Shown piece after piece: positions 28,050 through 40,500 of a DNA stretch of 64,000 nt. Positions within the stretch are counted from its first letter, which is position 1; the number at the start of each line of letters is the position of its first letter. A program made the position numbers and the translations under genes. The notes beneath the pieces are model-generated. The model made no database searches. It was not told the DNA's origin and was given only the letters and a program-made list of their open reading frames with translations. This DNA comes from Orthonyx spaldingii (Eukaryota; Chordata; Aves; Passeriformes; Orthonychidae). The stretch spans positions 726,241 through 790,240 of the forward strand of contig VZTJ01001640.1 of NCBI GenBank assembly GCA_013397795.1, written 5' to 3'.

Positions 28050-28272
28050 TAACGATAATAATACTCGCTTTTCATTTGCTAAGTGTTATTATGATTATTA
28101 TTCAGAAGCTTTACTATAATTAACTAACTGAGCCTCACAACACCCCTGTGAGTCAGGTAAAGAATTATGACTCCTTGCTTTTTTTACCTGGAATTGCAGC
28201 AACAGGGAAGCTGAGGATTGGAACACAGAGGAGGCTTGGATTAAAACCAGCAGTTCTTACCTCAAAGTCCCA
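28050..28272 (+). repeat. MIR-like tRNA-derived SINE, near full length
   Basis: The order of landmarks follows the MIR consensus: TTTGCTAAGTG, TTTACTATAATTAACTAACT, GAGCCTCACAACACCCCTGT, GAGTCAGGTA, AGGGAAGCTGAGG, then GATTAAAACCAGCAGTTCTTACC. The CTCACAACACCCCTGTGAG core and the GCTGAGG stretch are diagnostic. MIR elements amplified before the bird-mammal split, so such a complete copy in a bird is old and may have been retained by selection. I recognised it by eye; no alignment was run. Confidence 0.7.
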
Positions 28273-31124
28273 TATACAACCCACACCTTGAATTCCCTGC
28301 CTGCAGTTCACCATCTAGTGCTGCTGTCAATTCAAATTCTCCAAGATGACATTTTGGAGAGGCAAGAAAAAAAGAAGGAGAAGGAAGAAGAGACGTGGCA
28401 ATCCCTAACAACACTGAGATACTTTGCTCTCTGCAGCTTAACAACCTCCTTTGGCAGCTCCCGCTCCCGGCTGGTGTCAGTTCCCAAATCCTGAGCACTC
28501 ATGTTCAGAGTGTGCATTACACACATCTGTATCTATACAGGCGACAGCTTCTGTCTATAATAGCCACCTGTGAGACCAGGAGAGGGGCATTAAAAATTAA
28601 AGAACTGCAGAGTACATTGGAAGCCAATCTTGGGTTTTATAGACAGGGAAGCGTTTGACAGGTGGTCTCTGCGAAAGAAGTGGCCTTAGAGACACATTTC
28701 TCTTGATTTTATTTTTTAATTAACTTTTATTCTCAGTATTATCATGTCCTCCCCCCCGCCCCCACACACACATACACTTCCTTCTCTCCTCTTTTTCAGC
28801 CTGGAATGCTGATTAACTCACCAGACTCTCACCACAGTGCAATTATAGGTACCTTCAGTGTTGAAATCCAGCAGGAATGTTTTAAATATCCTTTCCCCTA
28901 TCTACATCCTAATGCTATCCATCCACCCAACAAGCCCAAAGACCTTGACAACCACACATAGGCAAACTGCAGTGCTTATCATCAAATTAAGGCAAGTGGC
29001 TTATCCTGTAACTCGCTATAGTGACTGTCCAGCAAAGCCTGTAATTACAGGGCTGCTCGGTGATGAGCAATCCAAGCCCTGGGTCAAGCATGTGCCTGTT
29101 AAACTCTTCCACATGTGCCATTCAGACCCTTCCTGTTTGGGTTTCACGTACTGGTTTTGCACCTCCTGCCTCACATAAAACCAGATGACCTCAGAGACAC
29201 CAGAAGGGCCATCTCCATCACTGTCTGCGGTGCAGACTTCACCTCCTGCCATAAAAACGCTTCCCCACCTTCCCTCCTGCTCACCCCTCGCATTCCCGCT
29301 TTCAAGTTAATTGGAATAACACATCTGCAGCCAAACAACAGAACCCAGTGCATCCCCTCCAGGCCCCCCCTGCCCTCTCCACCCCCCCAATCCCGCTGTG
29401 CTTCATTGACTCCTCCAAACCCACCGCATTTCGACAGGAGCACTTAACCTTCTGCAGAATATCTTTATGCTCCATTTTCCTTTCCATTAGGAAGGAGATG
29501 AAAGCAAGCAGAGGATGCTTTCGTACAGCTGCTTCTGCTGCCAGCAGATGTGCTCTCCCAAGCCTATATGTGTTTTAAGGGTAGGCTTGAATACTTTGGG
29601 GTGTAAGGGGCTTTCGTGTGGAAGGGATGTTTGGAGGAAGCTTAAACAATGCTGAGTTTAAGCCAAATGCAATGATTTACACACAAATCAGAGTAATTTG
29701 TATTTGGGTTATCCTCCGTGTTCTTACCAGAGACCCTGCTAACCAAAACTGCTGCGCTTGCTGTACCTTGAGTTTGATTTTCCCACTTCTAAGTGTATAA
29801 AGTCAAGACTCAAGCTGAGACTAAGCATAGGCCTTCACCACCTGAGGAAAAGATCTATTATGAACCTACTAAGCTTTACTGTGGTATTCACTTCTTTGCT
29901 TCCAAAGTGAAAATAACTTCTTGGGTTTTCTTTATAAAAAGTAATTCAGGGCTACAATGGAAATATGTCTGGGTTTTTTTGAAACCCACTTTCTAAATAA
30001 TTTTTAGAAAGATGAAAACAAGTATTAGGAGTTTCTACACTGAGAGCAAAATATCCTGCCCAAGTGACTGATGAGCACCAGTAACCTTCTGTCCATGTGT
30101 GTTCCTGAAAAACCCCGTTGCATCCTACTGGGAGTCAGTTCTGAGTCAAAGCTTGGAAATCTCCAAGTGCAGGAAAACTGGCTCTAATAAAGCTGTCTAG
30201 ATTGTGTCCTCTCAGGAGTCATTTCACCCATCAAAGATGTAAGTACATCTGGGGTAGGCAGCAGCTGAGTATAAATATAATATAGAAGGAAGTGATGAGT
30301 CTTTTCTGCACCTGAATTGACAGATGTATTTTAGGTAGGAAGATCCTGTTTGGATGCTGATCAGTCCCACGTCTACTCTTGCTTATTTGCCATGCTTTAA
30401 AACATGCCTGGTCGTGACCTCTCTTTTCCATCTCTGGTTGGAGGAAGGAGGATGGTGTGGGGATGGGCAGGGGTTAGCTCAGGGTCTAAGTTTCCCCAGT
30501 TCAGTCCTGTGCTCTGCACAGTCTTTCTGTATGTCTGGGGGCAAGTCAGTTAAACTCAATATCCCATCTCTAAACTCACAGTATCATTGGAAGTGCCGGG
30601 GTGGGGAGGAACAGAAAGGAGCCGAGTCACCAGAGCAGCAGCAAACACCACTGTTGATAATGGACTGGAAGGAAAGTGTCTCCCATTCCCTGATACCCAA
30701 CCCAAGCCAGCTTGAGGTGGTGTTAATGAAGCTGTAGCATACCCAGGCTTTGGGAAGGGTGTGTTGTGGTTATAGATTTCAGGCACAAGCTGTCCTGCAG
30801 CAGGGAATGGGGGGAATGCAGCAAGCACGTCAGAAACCCCTCAAAAACCACTTTGGTGGCTTGCCCAGCTCCAACAACAACAATCACTCTCCCCTCCTTA
30901 GTGCCATCAGGACCAAATCAAAGCTACATGAATCTCTGTCATTCTGTCCCTTCCCTTATTGCACCAGAGGCTCAGAGATCCTGGCTCTGCCTTACCAGTC
31001 TCATTGTATTAGCTTGATAAACCATCCATTTACCTATAATTCAACAGACTGTAAAAATCCTTGTGGCTATTGCACAATAAGGAAAATAAATAATAATATG
31101 CCTTAACAAGCATCAGTTGAAATA
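28273..31124. other. Unassigned DNA with C-rich tracts
   Basis: Apart from the quadruplex-capable tract at 29354-29388, a C7GC5 run lies at about 28751-28763. Frames are short and featureless. Confidence 0.5.
29354..29388 (-). other. Putative G-quadruplex on the minus strand
   Basis: Four C runs on the plus strand (4, 7, 3 and 7 bases) within 35 bases give four G runs with loops of up to seven bases on the complement. This meets the standard G3+ quadruplex pattern. No gene recognised here would be affected. Confidence 0.5.
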
Positions 31125-31510
31125 ACCAGGATTTGATGGACCCGGTGATAAACAGCAGATTTACTTTCCCGGGAATGCAGACAAACTAATCAGATTTAGT
31201 TGGCAGCTATGAAAACACAACTGATGGGAGGCTCAGCGCCGGCTCACACAATCCCCTCCGTCCCTGCGAACGCAGAGGGGCATGAAAGGAATGGACATTA
31301 AAAAGATATCGTATCGTCATGTCCCCGTGCTGGATGCAATGCCCTGGCACGCTGACAGCTGGCTGGCAGCTTTCCATCCCTGGGAAGGGGGATGCTGGTC
31401 CACACAGCCCAGACAGCAGTTTAACCCCGGGGTCAGAGGCCAGTCAGGCGTTATCTACCGACCGGGCGCATTTCCTCTGCATCTGTGGCTTCAATATTCC
31501 CTAAAAAGAC
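31125..31510. promoter_or_regulatory. Candidate regulatory element, CpG-rich island in AT-rich DNA
   Basis: I counted about fifteen CpGs between 31230 and 31475, including GCGCCGGC, GCGAACGC, ATATCGTATCG and ACCGACCGGGCGC. The flanks are AT-rich and almost CpG-free. It is too short for a classical CpG island promoter, and no recognised gene starts here. An enhancer or an unannotated transcript start are both possible. Confidence 0.35.
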
Positions 31511-32894
31511 ACTGGCAGGAGGATGAAAGCTAATGGGAGCTCTTCTGGTATTTAGAAATTTAAAGGCCTACATTCATTTTTAATGACCTTGGAAACTCAC
31601 TTTAAAAAAAAAATAAATAAATACCTAAAAACAAACAAACAAACAGTCAAAAGCAATTTATGTTTTGTGAGAGGAAGAAAATTACTCCCAGCCTGCCTTC
31701 CCTACCTGGTTTTTCAGGACTTCTAGCTGTTGAACAAGAGGAGAATTGCTGTGTGCTTTGTTAACTAAAACGTAATTTTCAGGATAACATTCTGACTACG
31801 AGACGAGTTGTACAGTTGTGCCTTGCACGTACAGCATTAAGCTTTTATTGCACAGGATGAAAATAATTCCTACCTTAGCAAGGTAACAACCATCATTATC
31901 TCCTCCCTGTTCTTCTGCACAGGTAGAGTTTGACAGACCCTTGTCAGTCTGCGTGAGGCATAGGGCTAGTTTTTGAGCTAAGCACTTATTTGGTGCATCC
32001 CTGTGATGTTTTAAAGCCACTCTTGTTTTCCAGCTGTCGTGGAGGTGCCAATGCTGTATAATTTGAAGCAGCCCCTAAATCTGATCACATTTATGGTGCC
32101 TGCAAAAGCAACAGGGAGCTGCTCCAATACCTCCCCGCCAGGCAGGCAGACGGGGTTCTTGATCGTGTCCCATCTGCCAGACACCAGGATGGAGAGGGCA
32201 GAGATGTCCTTAGAGTCCTCCTGCTCTGCCAGTGACATTCTGCTCACGGGTGTCCCAGGTACCAGCCCTTCCACCAGGGTGGCAGCTTTGTGGCAGCTTT
32301 GTGATGCTGCCACAGACCACAGGGCCAAGGTCTGTCACGAGAGATAAAATAAAGCCCTTTGCCATTACCTAGGTGGAGTTGAGCTCCTCTTATATTGATT
32401 GTGCTGCAGCATTAGTTCTAGAGGAATGCAGCCGTGGATGGAGCCAAGATGACCGTTTCCAGTGGATGACACGCCAATGTTTTTGGGTGTACTGCAATTT
32501 AATATTTTGTCTTTTGTTATCTATTAAGATGATGAAATCCAAACACTACCTGATTTGGCACTATTAACGGACCAAATAGTTTTTCCCATGTGCTCAGCTG
32601 ATTATTATACAGACCTCACCACAAAAATAGTGACCAGAAGACACGTCATAAGGACCTTTTTGCCAGTTCTTATGAGTCACTGATATTTACTGTCTCCTTC
32701 ACAGCTGTATCACAAAACCATCTCTATGATTAATATCTTTACTGGCATCCTCTGTGTTGGTGGTAGCCAACACCAACATAGCCTCTGCATTTTAAAGGTG
32801 ACAGAGATGGATGAGGTCATTTTCCCATCCCTCATGTCATTTCCCTCACCGTCTACAGAGGTGCTCCTTAGGAGAATATCTAATGGAGGGTTTG
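31511..32894. other. Unassigned, apparently noncoding DNA
   Basis: Short (AAAT) and (AAAC) runs lie at 31605-31650. A perfect 7-bp stem with a 6-base loop (GTGTTGG-TGGTAG-CCAACAC) lies at 32754-32773. Overlapping frames around 32011-32350 lack protein features. Confidence 0.5.
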
Positions 32895-33120
32895 TCTAGA
32901 CTAGCCTTTAATTGACTCTAGCAACAGGACTTCCTCCATTTCTCCAGGGAGACCATTCCACCACCCGACAGACTGCCAGGAAATGCTTCCTGATATTCAC
33001 TCTACCAACCCCTTCCTCAGTGTTATCCCTGGAGCTGTGCTCAGATAATGTTATGTACAACCAGAGCTGTAGACCCCACCCCTCGCACCACGGTACTCTC
33101 ACATGGACCACACTTCCATA
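32895..33120 (-). repeat. Older CR1-like LINE fragment
   Basis: A run of blocks, GACTTCCTCCATTTCTCCAG, GGAGACCATTCCACCACC, then CAGGAAATGCTTCCTGATAT, follows the order of the reverse-complemented CR1 3' coding and UTR region. The TTCCTGATATTCA block is typical of older sauropsid CR1 families. Divergence is higher than in the fragment near 1.6 kb. The ends are approximate. Confidence 0.6.
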
Positions 33121-36039
33121 GGCCTAATAACTTCTGCTTGTCAACGTTTTTCCTTTCAAAGCCCTAGATCAACATAATTATTTTAATTTTCTCCCTTGGC
33201 TGCACATTAATTTGATTAGTTTATGGAAAGGGGTCTTGAGAGCTGTGGCAGAGGAAATACCACCTTTTGGGTATTATAAACAGTCACGTGTTTTCAATTT
33301 ATTACAGGGACAAAAAGGTGCTTATGAGTATTCTTCAACAAATTCCAAATTCAGAATGCAGAAGAATGACTTCTCCAAATGATTGTTTAAAAAGAAACCA
33401 GTTTAGATTAATTTACTGCCAGAGCAATCACATAAATAGTGAACAACACATTAATAAGGTAGTAATAGATATATTAATAATGAGTAAATCGATGGTTATG
33501 GGCTGTTCAATACTGTGCTTATTAGCCAGGTTTATATTCATCTACACTACTAGAACTGATGAGCTTTAAATAATCTATAACATGTTATTCATGACTTGAG
33601 TATTCTTCTCTATTAATAATTTACTAACAGTTTATAAACTATTCATAATTGCATTCTTCATATCAAAATATGATCTTTGATCTAAAGGTGAATTATAACT
33701 TAGGACAGTCTCCACTGGTCTGACCTGATCACACACAGGGAACCGCCCCGAGGCTGCTGAAGCACCACCTGAGCAATTCCCACAGTCCCCACAATTTGCC
33801 TCAACTCATGGTGTGGCTCTTAGGAAACCTGATAGGCAACACAAATTTGATTTGTAATTTTGCAAAACTCAGTAGCAAAAGACACTTAGAGCATGGCTAA
33901 TACTCTCGTTGCATTTGAAAATCCCTTTTCATCTGCTGATTTGGAAATGCATGAGGAAGACAGGCTAAGAGGGGGTCACCTAGACTATTATGCAAATATT
34001 ATTACTATTATCATTATTATTATCACCATGATCATGGAACTTGTATTCATCTTACCAGTTCTGTCAAGGCACAGAAATAAGCCCTGCTCTGCTTCGAGCA
34101 CAAGGTGTGCAGAAAATGGCTGAAGAGGTGCCAAGAAGAAATGGAGTATTAAGATTTTGTCAACAAGCAACAAGTAAAGGTCAACAACCAAAGCTTTGGC
34201 TTCCTCAAACTGGAATTGTCACATCTGTACTCTTCCAAAGATTCACCAAGTCCTGGAAAGAGAGATGTCAAATCCTTGGAAAAAAGTAAATACCACAAAG
34301 GAAAGAAACAATCTGGTTTATTGGTCCACCAGGGAATGGCTAGACTGTGTTAGGAGGGGTATTTTTGATATAAAGCTATCAATGCTCACAGCTTTGATAA
34401 AAACTTGTGGAAATATTTCATCGAGTTCTGGTATTTAAGAACAGACACCTTACTGGGAGAAGTGCAGTGCAGGGTATAAATATGTGACTGAAATGTGCTG
34501 GCTCCCTCATGAAGAGGTTAAGGGACTTCGTCTTATTTAAACACTTAAAGATTGAAAAGAAGTTATGATGACACTTCTTAAATGCATTCAGGGTTCAGAA
34601 TGGTGAGACCAGGGGAACAGTAAAGAAAGATTATGTAATTTGAAGGACGCTATTTGAACTAGGAGAGTTAATTATAGATCAACCATGAATAATCTCATCA
34701 TGAAAATAAAACAACATGAGTATTTATTATTTGAGCACTGAAACTCTGTTATCATTTTCTAAAATTAAAGAGAAGGGAATCTGAACCGAAATTTGATAAG
34801 CCTTTGAGAGGGGCTGTATTGCCAAGGGGACATGAATACTGCATGCCAGTATAACCCCAAAGGGCTGAAAGGAGACCAGATTCCTCCTTATTTGCATTGT
34901 ATTTATCTCATGCATCAGGTTTCTGTGGTTACTTCTGGAGAGCAAGAAGGATTTATCTCCTCCTCACCCTTTTTGTCTTCTGACAAGCCTGTGGGGTTTG
35001 TCTGGGTCCAGTTTGTGCCTTTCTTTGAGCACAAATTGCTGATCAGCCATCATAATGAACAGGATGTAGAAAGATGCAGTGATATACTTACAGATCCACA
35101 CATCCCCAGCTTAGATGGAGGCTAGAACTGATGGATGAACTCTTGAGAGAGGAATAAAGTTTGCTGAATATACCTAGATGACATAAACATGCTTTATTTC
35201 TTTAGATAACTCAATAGTACAATATATGAGTGATGGGACAAAATAGAAAATGGAAAGAAAATTCTTCTGGGTATTTGTAGTACCTAGATTTGATTTTGAA
35301 CTCAATCCCCGCCTGCTTGCTAGATGGTCTGTCTTAGTTTGTGTCTCAATGACCTTTGAAGGCTTGAATATCCTGGACCCTTCAGAATCAAGTTTGGGGC
35401 TGCAATCCTACCTCTCTGGAGGAAAAATAATTTCAGCAAGAGCTGGAACAGAAGAAAGATTTGTTATGGCTTGTAGATTGGGTGATTTATCCAGTTTGGA
35501 AACAGCGACAAAAGCACTATCTCCTGTTTCCCCAGAATAAGTCTGAAAGGCGGAGAAAATTAGCCAACTTTTTTCAATTTTTTTTCCCCCTTAAATATTA
35601 TTATTGCCAGCTCAGCCCCATCATTCGACTACACTTAGGAGATTCTTTTTTTTTTTTCTACCCTGTGAAGTACTTTCTAACAATACTTATTAATTTTGCC
35701 AGAGGAGTAGCCCAAGTAACTAGAGTATTCTCCTGTTCTGTCCTCCCACACACAACTCAATCTTCCCCCATGCTCGTGGAAGAACAGCAGCCTCCTCTTT
35801 CATGCGTCTGTGCTAAAAGTGGAAAGAGGATTTGACTTAAAGGCACACTGACAATGGGTTTAAAACCTTGAGTTAATTTGGTGTCAAAGAAATTTTTTTT
35901 TATAAAATTTGGGGGTTTCTTTAGAGTGACGAGAGAGTGAACGATCTGTTAAATTAAAAGAGAATTAATTATTCCCAGCCATTACTGAAAATACAAACAC
36001 AACCAGGTTGTGTTAGAGCAAATGAAATTGATTTTAAAC
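33121..36039. other. Unassigned AT-rich DNA
   Basis: A TATTATTA-type low-complexity stretch lies at 33990-34030. The 33260-33700 part is AT-rich, repeat-free by eye and retains a CpG (AAATCGATGG), so it may be a conserved noncoding element, with weak support. A frame at 35461-35835 is open for 124 codons without features. Confidence 0.5.
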
Positions 36040-36260
36040 AAAACTGAACCTGACCATTCGTGTTTCATCGCCTGCTCTGTAGCGCCGACAGCTGCCCTTC
36101 TCCAAGGCGGGCTGGCTTCTCCAAACTTCACTTCTTGTTCAACAGAATTAAGTATTAATCTGGCTGCTTTTAGAGAAAGCTGAATGATAACCCTGTTTGC
36201 TCAGACTGTCTCAGCCGATTAAGTCTTGTTTCCCAACTGATTGGGAAGACACATGAGCGT
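36040..36260. promoter_or_regulatory. Candidate regulatory element with CCAAT-type palindrome
   Basis: CpG-bearing sequence (CATTCGTG, CATCGCC, AGCGCCGAC, AGGCGGG, AGCCGATTAAG) leads to a perfect 7-bp inverted repeat, TTCCCAA-CTGA-TTGGGAA, at 36230-36247. The right arm carries ATTGG, the reverse CCAAT box. No repeat or coding frame accounts for the region. Confidence 0.3.
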
Positions 36261-37349
36261 GACAAGCTTTTGTCTTGCAGAGATCTTCATGAAGTCTGTA
36301 AATTCTCATCTCTCTCTTACCACTCCTGTTTCTCCATTTAAGCAGACACAAACCTAAACAATGAACCTGAAATTTAAGAACTGAACAGAAAGTTCTTACT
36401 TTTCTCTTCCCCAAAGCCTTTCCAAATATTTCTGGCATGTTTTTCTTAATCTGCCACTTGACGTTATTCTGTTCCTGCTGAAAGATATTAGGATACAGAC
36501 TTTGTTGTTGTTTGTTTTTCATGAAAAACATACTATTAGATCCATTTGCATAGAAAACCAACACAGCAGTAAAGGCAGGGTAGGGGGTTGCTAAACGCTG
36601 ATGAGAGCTGAGGCATATTAACCAGGTATGAATATGCTGCTCTACTCTCTGGCTTTGAAATCATTGCTAACAGGCTTCAAACCTGTTCTCTCATGGCCTA
36701 TAACATAGACAGAGAGGTGCAGAGGAACATAATTAACTCCTCCTCAGCTCTCCCTTGCCTCTGTAGCTGCATAAGGAAGGATGGTGTGAGACTGATTCAG
36801 TTATTCCGTTAAAAACAAACAAAAAAAAAGACAGTGAAATTAAATCTTTCCTGGCATGTGTTTCCAGCCCCAGAGTGCCTCTTCAGAGCACACAGAGACA
36901 CAAGCCCTGCTCGGGGGATGCTGTGAGGTGGCCAAGGCAGCAGTGGGGGAAGCAGAGGGGCACAAGACAGCAGTACCATGGGGCACATGGGACATGCAGG
37001 ACAAACCCCTGGCTTGGAAACCAGGCATTATCCATCCCCATTGACCAGCACATTATCCATCCCTCCTCAGCCTCCTCCTGCATAAAAAGAGAGAGATGGT
37101 CAAGAGAAGGCTACCCAAAGCCACAGAAAGAGCAGTCAGAGCACTTTAGAGGAACTCTGAGGATGGCTTAGTTTGAGCTCATGGCACATTGCTGGCATAA
37201 CAACAAATTCAGTGGCTGTCACATCAAAAGAGCTCCAAGACATCTCAGAACCTGCATCAAGGTCAGGCTTGCCCCTGACAGAAGTGAGAGCTGCGCTCCC
37301 CACCTGTGACACTACTCACAAGCAGACACAATCACTCCTGATAGGGTAT

Positions 37350-37545
37350 TTCACAAAACATTTTCCGTCGGGCGCCAGCACCTTTTTAAATATTAACCAG
37401 CGAGATCTGCTGGCTGCCTCTCTGGAATTAACATCTCTGACACTGGTGATCCCAGCGTGGCAGCAGAATTCAGCAGCCAAACCCTGGCTCTCAGCAAGCA
37501 GCTTGCAGATGTGGATTTTAATTAAAAATATTTAATTTTCAGCTC
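37350..37545. promoter_or_regulatory. Candidate enhancer-like element
   Basis: GTCGGGCGCCAGCACC is followed by an inverted repeat CCAGC-GAGATCT-GCTGG at 37397-37413. The segment ends in a dense homeodomain-type AT stretch (TTTTAATTAAAAATATTTAA). The mixture of CpG-bearing and TAATTA-bearing DNA is typical of developmental enhancers, but this is inference from motifs. Confidence 0.3.
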
Positions 37546-40500
37546 TGAGTTCCATTTGCTCTACCTGGCATTACAGTTCCTGGTGCTCATCACACAGACC
37601 GCTACAGTGCTGCTCCATGGAAAGCTCAAGCCTGTGGCAGCTCCACCAAATGGCCCTGTGGAGCCCAGTTTGTGTTCAGCCATAACAAAATAGAGCTGGA
37701 AAAAAATGAAAATCATTTGTGAGTCAGAACGTACCTTATACTAGAGCAATTCCCTCAGAGATTAGCAATATGGAAAGAGCACCTTTCTAGTCCCACCAAG
37801 ACATATCCCTGTAGAACCTCTTTATTGTTTTTCATCTGCAGAAGACTGAAAACTCCAGGCATTTCTCACTTCTAGGGGAAAAAAGTTAAATTTAAATTGG
37901 CACCTCAGGCTTGTATCACATCCACAACTATCTCCAAAGCCCACCTCATCCTGTAGCCAGTTTTTCTTGAGATGAGCTGCTGCATTCCCAGAGCTCCTGC
38001 AGCTTCCTGGGATGGACCTCACATGGTCCAGTGGGACTTTCCATAATTCCTTCACTGTCCTATTTTCCTTGTAAAAAAAAGCTAAGACAGTTGTTCAGTG
38101 AAAAGTTGCTGTTTCAGTTTTTATTACTCATCTCTTAATTTACCTTGTTTCAAGTTATTTAGTGAGTAGCTTTAACTTTATATAAATTTTAACTAGTAGG
38201 TTTCCACCTCTGCAGACATGCACTCAATGAATCCTTAATCATGATGGAACAGGCTTTAGTGCAGGTCCTGTTCATAAAAAAGGTTCTACCTTTGTGTTCT
38301 GATTGCTTCCTGAAAACAACATACAGAGCATTCTTCCACAGATAAACACTTCTTCAGAATTCAGCAGGGAATTTTCAGCATTTTAAAAGTTCTGTATTAC
38401 ATGGTTGATAAATATCTGCAAACCTATTTTGAGTTTACTGTTTAGGTCCCAGGTTTTCAGGGAATGTGGAGGAAGCATGTGGAAAAAAAGGACAGAAAGC
38501 AAGAAAACAACCCTAGGGCAAATAAGCTTCCCTATATTAAATATCCAAATCACTGTGTTTTGAGGTGTTGCTGATTATTATTAATTTTGATTGTGAGTTT
38601 TGATTATGGAAAATATTTTGAAATGTTATTGTGCTTTTTATGTCCTGTTTTACCTCCAATTAAGAGGTTCATAAGGGAAATAAGGAGCCCTACACCCTCT
38701 AAAGGGTGTACTTGCCCATGTTAAAGGGCATGCACAAGTCAGTGACTGCTGTGCCAGTGAGAGCTCAAACCCAGAGAAAGACTTTATGAACTGTTTGGGG
38801 GAAGGACAGTACATGGTTGTATGGCACCTGATGCAAGGGAGGCACGACATATGACCCTTACTGCAAACGGAAAAATAAACATCAACAAGACAGATTGAAG
38901 AACACATCAGAAACAGTAAAAATAAAGTTAAAAATAATCACTGATAACATTTACCCCGGAGTGCTTTTCTCTTTGTTATTCTATATTGACAATCCCACCT
39001 ACAAACGTGTCTCTAAGACTTTTTGACTTGCAGACAGCCTGGTTTGCTCTGCAGACCCCAATGTATCCATTGTCACCCATGGGAGGGCCCCAGGGCCTTT
39101 ACTCTGCTGCATCTTTGGGGACGGATCAAATGGCTCCCAGACGAGAACAGAACCAGACATTTTCCAACCAAATACCTCTCAGGTCACTGAGCAATGCTCT
39201 GGTGGCTCTGCCTCGCCAGCAAATGCCCACACTGAGGCACGTCAATGAGGAGCTTTGCCTGAGGAACCTTCCTGCCTCCCCCAGGCTTTCTGTGCTGATG
39301 GCAGGAGGGATGTGTGTCCCTGCTTTGGCCAGCTCCAGAAGCCACTGACACGGGCTGGACGTGTGCTGAGATCCCAGTCTCTGAGCTGGAGCACTGGCAG
39401 CACACACAGAGGTTTTGGCCCACCAAAACCACTGATCAGGAAGTTAGAGAGGGTGCAGCTGGCTGAGGGAGAGCAAAGGAGGAGGAGAAAAGCTCCCCTG
39501 ATTGCCACAGCCCCACAGTCACTGCTGATAAGCACTACCAGCCACGGCAGGGCACGAACACGTGGCTGAAGGAGTCTCAAACTGGGTTTGAATTGAGGGT
39601 GAATTGCACCAGCCTGTTGCTGCTGTGAAGTCCCAGACACCAGAGCCCCCGTGCCAAATGCTGTAACACCAAAACAAAGCCCAGTCCCTGATTACAACAA
39701 CTTACAGCCTTGGGACATGCAATTATTCATTCACATGAAGCTTTATGTCAAGAGCTACTGCTTTACAAGACAATTGGGTGCTGCTGCAGATGACTGCCAC
39801 AGCAAGGACATTTAGGAAATCTCTCAAAATCACCCTGTGAGTGCTGCCATAAGACCCAGAGCACAGCTGCTTCATCACTCAGTTCCAGGCTGTCATGTCG
39901 AAGGGCAGCAAAATAATGTCAGGGAGTTGTTTCTACTCCATGGAAATGAGCTGTGTTACCTCTGCAGGTGGAGAAATCTATTCTACAGCTAAAGAAGCCA
40001 GGTTTTACAGGACACCAAACCCTCATCCCCAGCCATCTCACGTGACAGACTGGACACTGGAAATTATGCTGTGTCCTGTGCTCCACTCTACCCAGGAAGG
40101 CCCTCTGACAACCACTGCTGGCTTTCCTTGTGTCTTGAGCCCACAAACAGTAATGGACTGGGTGGGCAAAACTGGTCAAAGGACACTTTGGATGTCAGAC
40201 AGCTTTCCTATCCGTTCTAAGTAGCTCCAGGACATGAGCAAAGATGAACTGCCCAACTCCCTCTACACAAAAGTCTCCAGGCTGATTTCCAAAGCTCCTT
40301 GAAGCAGTCAAAGAGAAATATACTGAGGTGTCGGACATAGCGAAACATTTCAGAGCGAGAACATTCCCTTTCCCCTTCACCTCCTGCCTGCCTCATCACA
40401 GCCAGTGGTTTCAACATCTCTCCTTCCTCACCAGCCATGGCATGAGGAACAGGCCACGTACCCAGCAAACCCAGAAAAGGGCAGCTCCTGTCCAAATCCA

